From: Obesumbacterium proteus
GTDB lineage: Bacteria > Pseudomonadota > Gammaproteobacteria > Enterobacterales > Enterobacteriaceae
Assembly (NCBI RefSeq): GCF_001586165.1
Contig: NZ_CP014608.1
Span: 4,154,001 to 4,218,000, forward strand
Direction: 5' to 3'
DNA: 64,000 bases
Shown: piece by piece, positions 7,756 to 15,974 of the stretch
Numbering within the stretch: position 1 is the stretch's first letter
Layout of the letters: every line of letters begins with the position of its first letter
Translations under genes and position numbers: made by a program
The notes under the pieces: model-generated
The model's input: only the letters and a program-made list of their open reading frames with translations
What the model was told of the DNA's origin: nothing
Database searches by the model: none

Positions 7756-10011
7756 TTAATTTCCACGCAGCTGATTCATGATTTGTTGCCCTGCCGGCGT
7801 GAGTTGATAATCAACTTTTAGCTGATATCCCTGCACACCATCTGCACCCGCACTGGCTAATACTTGATTTGCCTCTGCATTGGTTTTTGGAATTGATATA
7901 GTATTATTCTTAGTCGAATCTATTGCATAACCGCCTCTAGTTCCATTTGGAGAAACACCATCAAACATCCATTTATAATCAACCAGCGAAATTAGCGGAG
8001 TAGGATCGCTATCAGAAACAGTTTCACGATCTGTGGCATCCCATTGCCCATTATTATTACTGTCATAGGCAATTTTAAATTGATATTTATGACCTAATTG
8101 AAGCAGGTTTCCCTTTGTCGCCGTTAAATTAACGGTTGGATTTTCACTATCAACAATTGCGGTATAGATCATTGTGCTTGCAGAACTAAAGTCGACTAGC
8201 ACAGCATTCGTTTTTTGTGTGTTGTCATCACTCTTTGATGCAATGATAGAAAACACGCCATTCGTTGTACTGCCTAATATAGCTTTAGCTCCCGATGGCG
8301 GCTCTTTAAAGAACAGACATTCACTTCCTGATTTACAGTCATTTTTCGAGGCGTGAATAGCAATTTCATGAGAGTGAGACTTGTCTTCCATTTTATAGGC
8401 ACGGAAGGTCAGGTTCAGATCCTTGGCATCCAACGGCGTGGTTTCTCCGGCCAGCCCCGTCACTTTTGCGCCACTGGCAACCAAGTTTGCAAAATTATTA
8501 CCATTGGCTAAAAGCTTAATCGCTTTCTTTTGCTCACCGCTGTCATCAATAACCAACTGATAGTCAATCGGGGCTTCTGCCACGATAACATTGACGGCAT
8601 TGGACTGTTTTGTATGGCCCTTATCATCAACCAGTATGACCGCAAGCTTGTATTTATTTGCGTTCGGATCGGTTGAGTTCACCCACGCAGGGAAGGTCAG
8701 CGTCCAGTGATTATTTTGTCCATTGCTGATGTTTTCTGCCGTCAGTGCTGGCAACCCGAGCGTGCTTTCAGGGCTAAAATTGCTCATTGGCACCCATTTG
8801 GCACTTTTGATTTTCAGGTGCGAAGTAACGGTAGCATTGACTGTCCAATGGCAGCCTTCGTAAGCCTCGGCGCTATCGGGATCATCAGCCAGAATACAGG
8901 CTGCCGCAGTGCCTGTCGGCTTGAGGTAAAGCCCAACATCAAGATCGTTTTTCTCACGGTATTCCAGCACGATGTCATTATTGCGATCGACAAAATCCAT
9001 GCGACTGCCTGCAAGGCTGCGCATATTTGCAACCTCATCGCCATCAAGCTGTTTTGATAAAGGAACGCCAATGCGGTAATCCAAATTTAGATTTGCCGTC
9101 ATCTCGTTTTGATCTGAATCCCCTTTTTTATACCCTGCCTGTAGGGTAATCAGCGGAACCGGCGTGTAGTCGATGCCAACCGTCACTGCTGAAGGATCTT
9201 CCTGCAAACTATCCTTACCGAATAACGCTACCTGATCGCCGTAGTACTGTTCGTATACCATCGATGAGCCTAGCTGTGGATAAGCAGGTAGATAAGCCTG
9301 TAAGCGAATATCCCAGCCACGCGCAGGGCGTTCCTGATAATCATCAAAATCAGGTGAGTCTTTCCAAGAAGAGAGCGGCACATAATAGTTACCACTCAGC
9401 TTTAAGAAATTTGTCCAAGCTTCGCCACCTAATCCTGCGCGATGATGTCCACGAGTCATATCATGGTCATAGAAAACATTAGAACCTAGCATCCAGTCTT
9501 CAGAGATATTATGGCGAACACCGATCCCCACATTAGCAATAGTACGGCCATCTTTATTATGGGCAGAAAATTGACTAAACCAGAGATCGCTCTCGCCCTC
9601 ATACCACGGAACTAAATAATCAAGGGATGAACCTTCAAGGCTTCCTTTATCGTTAATATTTAAATTGGTTGCAATATGGCCATAAGGTGAAAGCAGCGAT
9701 TCTATTTCTGATTGTGCTGTAGCCGTGGCTAGATTTTTACCATACTGCAAGGCTTCTGATTTCATGCCTTCTGGCGTCAAATTTTGGAAATTACTCTGCG
9801 CCTCATTCACTAAAATTTCTGACGTTTTTTTCTCAATAGGATTATTTTTTTTATTTAAAACTGCCGTTGAAGAAGCGTTATTCTGATTATTAGATGCAGT
9901 GTCGCTAGTACCTAAATCAGGTAAAGCAATATTATTAGCTGAATAACTAACACCTGAAATGGCAATACTTAGCGACGGTGCTATTAGGCAATACAAAATG
10001 ATCTTTTTCAT
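7756..10011 (-). CDS. zirT: ZirT-like inverse autotransporter (intimin/invasin barrel)
   Basis: First gene of the operon; 751 residues from the ATG of MKKIIL (an in-frame TTG seven codons earlier is less likely). Signal peptide (1-24), a linker, then an inverse-autotransporter beta-barrel: ENISEDW-type strand GVRHNISEDWMLGSNVFYDHD, GHHRAGLGGEAW, YLPAYPQLG, and the family hallmark FVDRNNDIVLEYR near residue 345. After it come Ig-like regions and a C-terminal domain (about 620-745) nearly superimposable on the end of the partner encoded at 6814. There is no long tandem Ig stalk, so it is short for an intimin. In Salmonella ZirT exports and binds ZirS/ZirU and dampens virulence; the same job is inferred here. 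Confidence 0.8.
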   Translation of the reverse strand: MKKIILYCLIAPSLSIAISGVSYSANNIALPDLGTSDTASNNQNNASSTAVLNKKNNPIEKKTSEILVNEAQSNFQNLTPEGMKSEALQYGKNLATATAQSEIESLLSPYGHIATNLNINDKGSLEGSSLDYLVPWYEGESDLWFSQFSAHNKDGRTIANVGIGVRHNISEDWMLGSNVFYDHDMTRGHHRAGLGGEAWTNFLKLSGNYYVPLSSWKDSPDFDDYQERPARGWDIRLQAYLPAYPQLGSSMVYEQYYGDQVALFGKDSLQEDPSAVTVGIDYTPVPLITLQAGYKKGDSDQNEMTANLNLDYRIGVPLSKQLDGDEVANMRSLAGSRMDFVDRNNDIVLEYREKNDLDVGLYLKPTGTAAACILADDPDSAEAYEGCHWTVNATVTSHLKIKSAKWVPMSNFSPESTLGLPALTAENISNGQNNHWTLTFPAWVNSTDPNANKYKLAVILVDDKGHTKQSNAVNVIVAEAPIDYQLVIDDSGEQKKAIKLLANGNNFANLVASGAKVTGLAGETTPLDAKDLNLTFRAYKMEDKSHSHEIAIHASKNDCKSGSECLFFKEPPSGAKAILGSTTNGVFSIIASKSDDNTQKTNAVLVDFSSASTMIYTAIVDSENPTVNLTATKGNLLQLGHKYQFKIAYDSNNNGQWDATDRETVSDSDPTPLISLVDYKWMFDGVSPNGTRGGYAIDSTKNNTISIPKTNAEANQVLASAGADGVQGYQLKVDYQLTPAGQQIMNQLRGN

Positions 10012-10121
10012 ATACACCGAAAGTATTATCAATAAAGAGTTATTTCTATTAAACTAATACTTAAGAATCTCTTCATGGCTGGAATACCACAAATTATGAG
10101 CGAGTTGTCTAAATATTAAAA

Positions 10122-10137
10122 TATCCAAAATTGGATA
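10122..10137. promoter_or_regulatory. Perfect 7-2-7 inverted repeat, candidate operator
   Basis: TATCCAA, two bases, TTGGATA. Located 111 bases upstream of the zirT-like start. Size and symmetry suit a dimeric regulator; the winged-helix protein encoded next door is one candidate, by position only. Confidence 0.5.
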
Positions 10138-10327
10138 GAATTTTGACTTGAACAAGGAAAAACAGCCGTAAAAATATCATTAAAAATAATAAAACATAGT
10201 TAATTCAAAAGGATAAATAATTCTTATTTTATATATTTAGCCACACTTAATTATACATATCTATAGAATAACACCGCTTAGAATTTATTATGAACCCGCA
10301 CTTATCTTATATGTAAGCAAGAAAATG

Positions 10328-10345
10328 GCTTCTAGAAGCGCTTCT
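10328..10345. repeat. Two overlapping palindromes
   Basis: GCTTCTAGAAGC (10328-10339) and AGAAGCGCTTCT (10334-10345) share six bases, so the DNA or RNA can fold in two exclusive ways. It lies 66 bases beyond the stop of the IprA-type gene, without a T-run. Confidence 0.5.
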
Positions 10346-10410
10346 GCGCAGCATATAGCCTAGTTTAATAAACAACCGAATGACTCTTCGTACAGCAGAA
10401 GAGGATTAGC

Positions 10411-11058
10411 TTAGTAGTTACGCGGAAAACTATTGAGGATTTTGATTAACTTACCGTGCTGAATGTCGATGTAACCACCAAAACGCAGGTCTGCTAAAAC
10501 TTTCATCACACCACTGCGTGCCAGATTTGAACGCTGTAAAATGTAATCTGCAACGCTTAATTTTGCGCGTTCGCTGTCAGGATAGTAGGATAAATCTTTG
10601 AGAAATAAACAAACAGTTTCATAGGTGGAGCTGTTTATCAGCAGAGATTCATGATGTAGTTGACGATCGTTAAGATAGCCTTGATAGTAAAAAACATCGC
10701 GCCACAACGACTGCTGCTCAATTATCTTCATGGCTGCTTGCAGTGGTAACGTACTGATCTCAGCGTCTGATGAAAACTTTAAGTAATAATTTTGGGAGCG
10801 ATAGGTTGAGCCTTGCAGCCCAAGAATTGATGGCGAAAAAGCCGTTTCAACAAGACGATTATCTACCTCACGCCATATGTCGACTCGCCCTTTTGTCACC
10901 AGATAAACTTTAAACTCCGCATCTTTATTTTTTAGCCGTGCTTCGATGCTCTTGCCATCGTGCGGGTACGGTTTGGACATACTCACAAAAGCAGTCATTA
11001 AACGATGAATGCTTTCCATCGGCTTTTCTATGACGCTGCGATTATTGAAATGACCCAT
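10411..11058 (-). CDS. iprA: IprA/YaiV-type winged-helix regulator
   Basis: A 215-residue CRP-like protein. The N-terminal half resembles a degenerate cyclic-nucleotide-binding fold (FKVYLVTKGRVDIWREVDNRL ... PSILGLQGS); the C-terminal half has a winged helix (SVADYILQRSNLARSGVMKVLADLRFGGYIDIQHGKLI). This pattern matches the IprA (YaiV) family, known in Salmonella and E. coli for repressing hydrogen peroxide resistance. No ligand-contacting residues of CRP are evident. It is transcribed in the same direction as the ZirT-like operon, 400 bases upstream of it, so it may regulate the operon. Start ATG at 11058; MESIHRL, 13 codons in, is an alternative. Confidence 0.75.
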   Translation of the reverse strand: MGHFNNRSVIEKPMESIHRLMTAFVSMSKPYPHDGKSIEARLKNKDAEFKVYLVTKGRVDIWREVDNRLVETAFSPSILGLQGSTYRSQNYYLKFSSDAEISTLPLQAAMKIIEQQSLWRDVFYYQGYLNDRQLHHESLLINSSTYETVCLFLKDLSYYPDSERAKLSVADYILQRSNLARSGVMKVLADLRFGGYIDIQHGKLIKILNSFPRNY

Positions 11059-11189
11059 AAAAATGCCAAGTTTATTGTAAGTTCAGTCAGTATATCCTAA
11101 ATCATCGCAGGTGTAGAAAAGTCCCCTATTGCGCATAGACGACTTATCTCCCGAGCGTGTAACTTAATAACTCCCCTCTAGAGCGGGAG

Positions 11190-11990
11190 CTACCACCATT
11201 GGTGGAAATGGTGTACCGGCCCAATACCATGACCAACTTCTAATGAATCTGCGGCCTCTAAGGCTTTTTGCAGATAGTTTTTGGCGGCAAGTACCGTTTC
11301 ATTCCAGTTCTGATATCGCGGGCGTAGTGCGGCAAGCGCCGCCGATAACGTGCAGCCGGTTCCGTGGGTATGACGGGTATTCACCCGTGGTGCGGTAAAT
11401 CGCTGTTCGCCTTCACGACTAAACAACCAGTCCGGACTTTCGCTGTCGCTCAAATGCCCTCCTTTCATCAATACCGCTTGGCAGCCCATATCTAACAGCG
11501 CGTGGCCTTGACGACGCATTTCATCTTCATTGGTTGCCATTGGGCAGGCTAAAAGCGCTGCTGCTTCAGGCAGATTTGGGGTGATAAGCGCCACTTTGGG
11601 AAGTAACAAATCACGCACGGCCTGCACCGCCTCTGGGGCTAGCAATGGATCGCCGCTCTTCGCCACCATTACCGTATCCAACACCACAAAGGGAATAGGA
11701 TACATATCTAACGCCTGCGCGACCTGCTCGACGATATCGGCATTGGCCAGCATGCCAATTTTTGCACTGTCGATACGAACATCGGTGAGCACGGACGCCA
11801 ACTGAGCCCCAACAAACTGTGGTTCAATCTCATAAACAGACTGCACACCGCGCGTATTCTGCGCCACCAGCGCCGTGATCACGCTGGTACCATAGGCGCC
11901 TAACGCGGAGAACGTTTTGAGATCGGCCTGAATTCCTGCGCCGCCGCTCGGATCGGTTCCTGCAATAGTTAAGGCATTAATACGTTTCAT
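11190..11990 (-). CDS. thiD: HMP/HMP-P kinase ThiD
   Basis: Phosphorylates hydroxymethylpyrimidine and then its monophosphate to HMP-PP for thiamine synthesis; cytosolic ribokinase-fold enzyme. The 266 residues have the N-terminal substrate motif AGTDPSGGAGIQADLKTF, the TPNLPEA segment and the C-terminal ATP-site motif HTHGTGCTLSAALAA with the catalytic cysteine. Usual length. Its ATG overlaps the thiM stop by four bases, so translation is coupled and both genes are under the thiM riboswitch. Confidence 0.96.
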   Translation of the reverse strand: MKRINALTIAGTDPSGGAGIQADLKTFSALGAYGTSVITALVAQNTRGVQSVYEIEPQFVGAQLASVLTDVRIDSAKIGMLANADIVEQVAQALDMYPIPFVVLDTVMVAKSGDPLLAPEAVQAVRDLLLPKVALITPNLPEAAALLACPMATNEDEMRRQGHALLDMGCQAVLMKGGHLSDSESPDWLFSREGEQRFTAPRVNTRHTHGTGCTLSAALAALRPRYQNWNETVLAAKNYLQKALEAADSLEVGHGIGPVHHFHQWW

Positions 11991-12826
11991 GAGCGATCTC
12001 CAGAGCGAATAAAATCCTGCGGGGTTAAGTGATACAGCGCGTCGATAAAAGCGGGTACAAAACTGCCGGGGCCGTGAGATACGGCGACCGCACGCTCACC
12101 GGCCAGCGACATCGCTTGGCAGGCGGTGGCAACGGCCAGCAAAAGATCGGTCTGCCGAACGCTAAACGCCGCCACCACGGCGGACAAGGCACAGCCGGTT
12201 CCGACGACGCGCGTCATCAGCGCGTCGCCGCCGGTTACGCCATACACTCTTTTACCGTCAGTGACGTAATCCGTTGCGCCGGTTACAGCCACCACGGCTC
12301 CCGTTTGCAACGCCAGAGCCTGAGCAGCTGGCAATGCTGCCGCAGAATCATCGGTGCTATCAACACCGCGGCCTCCCGCTTCCATCCCACTCAACGCCAA
12401 TATTTCTGAGGCATTTCCACGAATAACGCTGGGCTTCAGCGCTAAAAGCTGACGTGCAAATTCGGTGCGATAAGACAATCCGCCAACGGCAACCGGATCA
12501 AGCACCCACGGTTTTTGATGATAATTGGCAGACTCAATGGCAGCTAACATCGACTGCGCTCTTTGCACATGCAAGGTACCAATGTTGATTAACAACGCGT
12601 CAGCCAATGAAGAAAATTGGGCGGCTTCTTGCGGCTCAACCACCATGGCAGGCGATGCACCCAGCGCCAACAGCACGTTCGCGGTAAACGTTTGGACGAC
12701 TTCGTTGGTGAGACAATGAATCAGCGGGGCGTGATGGCGAAACTGAGCAAAAGCGGCAGCGGCGCTTTCACCGAGTGATTCTGTATGGGGAAATTCGGTA
12801 AGGTGCGGATTCGACGCGATGGACAT
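11987..12826 (-). CDS. thiM: Hydroxyethylthiazole kinase ThiM
   Basis: Salvages the thiazole half of thiamine by phosphorylating hydroxyethylthiazole. The 279-residue protein shows the family motifs HCLTNEVVQTFTANVLLALGASPAM at the start, VLDPVAVGG, RGNASEI, and the anion-hole motif VVGTGCALSA. It is slightly longer than E. coli ThiM because of a non-conserved N-terminus. GGGAGGA lies just before the ATG, where the TPP riboswitch can hide it. First gene of the thiM-thiD operon. Confidence 0.96.
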   Translation of the reverse strand: MSIASNPHLTEFPHTESLGESAAAAFAQFRHHAPLIHCLTNEVVQTFTANVLLALGASPAMVVEPQEAAQFSSLADALLINIGTLHVQRAQSMLAAIESANYHQKPWVLDPVAVGGLSYRTEFARQLLALKPSVIRGNASEILALSGMEAGGRGVDSTDDSAAALPAAQALALQTGAVVAVTGATDYVTDGKRVYGVTGGDALMTRVVGTGCALSAVVAAFSVRQTDLLLAVATACQAMSLAGERAVAVSHGPGSFVPAFIDALYHLTPQDFIRSGDRS

Positions 12827-12862
12827 ATTCCTCCCAACCGGCGGTCAAGAAGACGATGCGCT

Positions 12863-12957
12863 CATGCACCGAGACTTCCCTACGCTGGCATAATCCAGAT
12901 CAGGTAATACGGGTAAGTTCTCAGCCCTTTCATTTTCATGTGGGCACCCCGAGTCAA
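12863..12957 (-). ncRNA. TPP riboswitch of thiM
   Basis: On the minus strand the TPP (THI-box) consensus is plain: GACTCGGGGTGCCC, then GGCTGAGA, then ACCTGATCTGGATTATGCCA followed by GCGTAGGGAAGTC. The aptamer core is about 12873-12955. The platform to the thiM ribosome site is about 40 bases with no T-run, as in the E. coli thiM switch that controls translation. Confidence 0.95.
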
Positions 12958-12978
12958 GGCATTCATTATTGGGAACAC

Positions 12979-13009
12979 GGAGCGCCACGTCAAGGCCAAC
13001 GGGCGCTCC
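12979..13009 (-). terminator. Inverted repeat after dld
   Basis: GGAGCGCC and GGCGCTCC, eight perfect pairs around a 15-base loop, nine bases beyond the dld stop. It may end dld transcription before the thiM leader, though there is no strong T-run. Confidence 0.45.
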
Positions 13010-13017
13010 AGCTCATG

Positions 13018-14769
13018 TTACTTCTGATGTTCTGCGCAGTCGCAGCCCCAGTTTTTCAACTTAGACGTTTTCCCAATACCCGGATTGAGCGTGTTGGTGG
13101 GGTCATTTTGTTGATAGAAAGCCTTCAGCTGTGGCTTGGCTTTGTATAGATGGCCAACGTTATGCTCCGCAGGATATTCCGCGCCGCGCGTGTCCAGCAG
13201 CGCGAGCATCTTTTCCTTCAGCGCATGCACATCGACGCCTTTTTTAACAATGTAATCCTGATGGAAAACGTAGCACATGAAATGCCCATAATAGAGGCGG
13301 TGTACCAGCGCATCGTCAAATTCCGGCGGCAGACGCTCGAACCAATCATGATCGTTTCGACGCAGCGCAATATCGAGGGCAAGAATGTCTTCAACCTCTT
13401 TGCTATGCACCGCGTTGTAGCGAATGGCCGCGCCCGCAGCGGCAAATCGGTGTAAGAAGGCTTTAGCTCCTTCTTCTGCCGTACAGACAAAAAACTCTCC
13501 TTCTGCCTGTGCAAAATAAGATTCTAGCCACGCGCGCGCTTCCTCAATGCCCTCGCCCGAAATTTTCAGCATCAGATGATGTTCAAAGCGGTTGCGATAC
13601 TCTTTCAAACGTTTGGGTAAATGCGATGGCAGCAGGTGACTCAGCGTTTGCATCGTGCGATCGACCAAATGACTCGGCAGGAAAGGCACTTTGCCGAAGA
13701 TGGCATCCATACGTCCTTTCAGAGTAAAGAACATCGGCATTTTGTCGGTGCCCAGTTTGTCGATCATCACGAAGGTATCTTTGCCATACACTTCCGCAAT
13801 ATCGAAAATATCGCGATGCATGTACTCACCTGCCACCGGCAGATTTTTGAAATTCGCCAGCATATGACGACGCAGCTCGGTCAAAACCTGCGGCTGGTTG
13901 GTGCCGATATAGAAGACCTGCGATGAGGATTGCGCCGGGAAAGTATCTAAGCGCACCGCAAATACCGCGAGTTTGCCCGCACAGCCAGAGGCTTCAAACA
14001 AGCGGCGTTCATCGGCGTTAAAGCGTGACGGCGTATCCGCTTCAACGTCGCGAATTCGCTCGGCATAATCGTGATCGGACGCCTGGCGTTCGCTGTGTTC
14101 AACGTCTTGCGGGCCGTACTTCTGGTTTTCCAAACGCGTCAGGATCTCTTCTGGCGTGCCGCCCAACGCAATGCCTAGATGGTTAACTAGCTCAACCTGC
14201 CCACGCTCATTCACTCGACCATACAGCGCCATTTCGGTATAGGCGGGGCCACGGTGCACCAGCGATCCACCAGAGTTATTACACACGCCGCCCACAACCG
14301 ATGCGCCGATACAGGAAGACCCGATCACCGAATGCGGCTCACGCCCCAGCGGTTTTAGGATACGTTCTAGATGCCACAGCGTGCTGCCCGGCAAAGCCAC
14401 AACCTGCTTGCCTTCGTCCAACAGCTGAATTTTATCCAAACGCTGGGTGCTAATAATGACGATTTCGCGATCGTAGTCATTACCGCTCGGCGTGGAACCT
14501 TCGGTCAGTCCGGTGTTAGCCGCCTGCATCAGCACAATTTTATCGGCCTCAACGCTGGCCTTAAACACCTTCCACTGTTCAAGCAAGCTGCCGGGAAAAA
14601 CCACCGCCAAGGCATCGCCCTGTCCTGAACGAAAGCCTTTGCGATAGCGTTCAGTTTTACGCGCGTCGGTAAGAATATGAGATTTACCCACGATATCCGT
14701 GAGTTGTTGAATTAACGCACGCGAGTCGGAAGTCTGACTCGCACCAAGAGGTTGTTCCTGCATAGCCAT
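13018..14769 (-). CDS. dld: Quinone-dependent D-lactate dehydrogenase Dld
   Basis: Peripheral inner-membrane FAD enzyme that oxidises D-lactate to pyruvate and passes electrons to quinone. At 583 residues it is near E. coli Dld (571). The FAD-binding PCMH-type domain contains AANTGLTEGSTPSG and IGSSCIGASVVGGVCNNSGGSLVHRGPAYTE-like motifs (about residues 83-180); the C-terminal membrane-binding half ends with HNVGHLYKA and NPGIGKTSK. ATGs at 14769 and 14763 are both possible behind AAAAGGAC. It appears monocistronic. Confidence 0.96.
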   Translation of the reverse strand: MAMQEQPLGASQTSDSRALIQQLTDIVGKSHILTDARKTERYRKGFRSGQGDALAVVFPGSLLEQWKVFKASVEADKIVLMQAANTGLTEGSTPSGNDYDREIVIISTQRLDKIQLLDEGKQVVALPGSTLWHLERILKPLGREPHSVIGSSCIGASVVGGVCNNSGGSLVHRGPAYTEMALYGRVNERGQVELVNHLGIALGGTPEEILTRLENQKYGPQDVEHSERQASDHDYAERIRDVEADTPSRFNADERRLFEASGCAGKLAVFAVRLDTFPAQSSSQVFYIGTNQPQVLTELRRHMLANFKNLPVAGEYMHRDIFDIAEVYGKDTFVMIDKLGTDKMPMFFTLKGRMDAIFGKVPFLPSHLVDRTMQTLSHLLPSHLPKRLKEYRNRFEHHLMLKISGEGIEEARAWLESYFAQAEGEFFVCTAEEGAKAFLHRFAAAGAAIRYNAVHSKEVEDILALDIALRRNDHDWFERLPPEFDDALVHRLYYGHFMCYVFHQDYIVKKGVDVHALKEKMLALLDTRGAEYPAEHNVGHLYKAKPQLKAFYQQNDPTNTLNPGIGKTSKLKNWGCDCAEHQK

Positions 14770-14868
14770 AGTCCTTTTATTAGTATGATAAATCCTTTCG
14801 AGGATACCGCTTTTTGCTTTAATGTGAAAAAAATTATACTGGAAAGTTAAATAAATAATTGCTGGGGC

Positions 14869-14894
14869 AAAAAAAACCTGACGCTAAGGTCAGG
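14869..14894 (-). terminator. Terminator of cysJIH
   Basis: On the minus strand CCTGAC, CTTAGC loop, GTCAGG, then eight T residues; 20 bases after the cysH stop. Confidence 0.9.
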
Positions 14895-14913
14895 CTGTTT
14901 ATCTCAGCAAAGG

Positions 14914-15645
14914 CTACTCATGTAATCCACATTCGCGTTTTAGCCCAAAGAATCGCGTTTCTTCCTCCGCCATTCCCGGCTCCCATTTGCGCGTGGTGTG
15001 AGTATCACCCACAGACAGATAGCCTTGCTCCCATGGCGGGTGATAGCTGAGTCCATGCTGCTGTAAGTATTGATAAATCTGCTGATTATCCCAATCGATA
15101 ATCGGCAGAATTTTAAATACCCCGCGCTGAATCGCGAGTACCGGCAAATGCGCACGGCTGCCCGATTGTTCACGGCGTAGACCAGCAAACCACGTTTGCG
15201 CCCCGAGCTCGCGCAATGCGCGGTTCATCGGCTCAACTTTGTTAATATCGTTGTAGCGCTCAATGCCCTCGACACCCTGCTCCCAAAGTTTGCCGTAGCG
15301 CGCTTCCTGCCACGCTGCCGACTGTTCAGCGCGGTAAACCTTGAGATTCAAATTCAGCTTTTCGTGCAGGGTATCAATGAACTGGTAGGTTTCAGGAAAC
15401 AAATAGCCAGTATCCGTTAAGATCACCGGAATATCCGGCAGCTCACGGGTGACCAAGTGCAGAGATACCGCTGCCTGAATGCCAAAACTCGAAGAGAGTG
15501 CAAACTCGGCGGGCAAATGCTCTAGCGCCCAACGCACCCTTTCCTGTGCGCTCAGTTTTTCTAGCTGAGTGTTAATTTCAGCTAACGCCATGACCTGTTC
15601 GACTTTGGGTAAGGCTTTCAGCTCATGTAAGTTTAATGCAGACAT
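14914..15645 (-). CDS. cysH: PAPS reductase CysH
   Basis: Reduces 3'-phosphoadenylyl sulfate to sulfite with thioredoxin. The 243-residue protein has the nucleotide motif SSSFGIQAAVSLHL, LTDTGYLFPETYQF, and the catalytic C-terminal ECGLHE with the single cysteine. No extra CC pairs are present, so it is a PAPS enzyme without an iron-sulfur cluster rather than an APS reductase. It is the last gene of cysJIH but is separated from cysI by 329 bases of repeats, unlike the tight spacing in E. coli. Confidence 0.97.
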   Translation of the reverse strand: MSALNLHELKALPKVEQVMALAEINTQLEKLSAQERVRWALEHLPAEFALSSSFGIQAAVSLHLVTRELPDIPVILTDTGYLFPETYQFIDTLHEKLNLNLKVYRAEQSAAWQEARYGKLWEQGVEGIERYNDINKVEPMNRALRELGAQTWFAGLRREQSGSRAHLPVLAIQRGVFKILPIIDWDNQQIYQYLQQHGLSYHPPWEQGYLSVGDTHTTRKWEPGMAEEETRFFGLKRECGLHE

Positions 15646-15681
15646 AGAATTCTCCGCGATGAATCAGCAACCCCCTCCCAA

Positions 15682-15703
15682 CCTCCCCCTTCGCAGGGGG
15701 AGG
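15682..15703. repeat. GC-rich palindrome (REP-like)
   Basis: CCTCCCCCT, TCGC loop, AGGGGGAGG: nine perfect pairs. The same palindrome with its TGGGAGGGGG flank occurs inside the repeats at 22.3-22.7 kb, so it is a dispersed element. Confidence 0.8.
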
Positions 15704-15946
15704 GGCATAACAGCGACACCTTTTGGCTCTCAAAAAAAGAACATATACAGCGTCACCACTCAGCCCCACACCTGTCAAAAGGAGGGGTATAACAGCGACA
15801 CCTTTTAGTTCTCAAAAAAGAACACATACAGCGTCACCGCTCAGCTCCCGCACCTGTCAATATGAGGGGCATAACAGCAACACCTTTTAGCTCTCAGAAA
15901 AAGAACACATACAGCGTCACCGTTCAGCCCCCTCCCCTGACAAGGG
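15701..15946. repeat. Three tandem copies of an 82-base repeat
   Basis: Units begin at 15701, 15783 and 15865, each opening with AGGGG(C/T)ATAACAGC(G/A)ACACC and containing an inner hairpin such as GTTCT...AGAAC and the run ACATACAGCGTCACC. Copies differ at scattered positions. A second GC-rich inverted repeat (CCCCTCCCCTGAC ... GGGGAGGG) closes the block near 15928-15953. They fill the cysI-cysH gap inside one operon and have no open frame of substance. Confidence 0.85.
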
Positions 15947-15974
15947 GAGGGTTGGGGTGGGGTATTTACATCAA

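Larger units (their letters stand above)
10012..10410. other. AT-rich control region upstream of the zirT-like gene
   Basis: Almost 400 bases without a gene and clearly AT-richer than its surroundings, a composition typical of H-NS-silenced horizontally acquired loci. It contains a 16-base inverted repeat at 10122-10137 and overlapping palindromes at 10328-10345. I could not settle on a promoter. Confidence 0.6.

Noticed and set aside
10012..10032. Earlier TTG start for the zirT-like gene
   Set aside because: MKKIIL gives a clean signal peptide, and the added seven residues have no support.
15701..15946. CRISPR array
   Set aside because: The repeated unit is continuous, with no short direct repeat alternating with unique spacers, and no cas genes are present.
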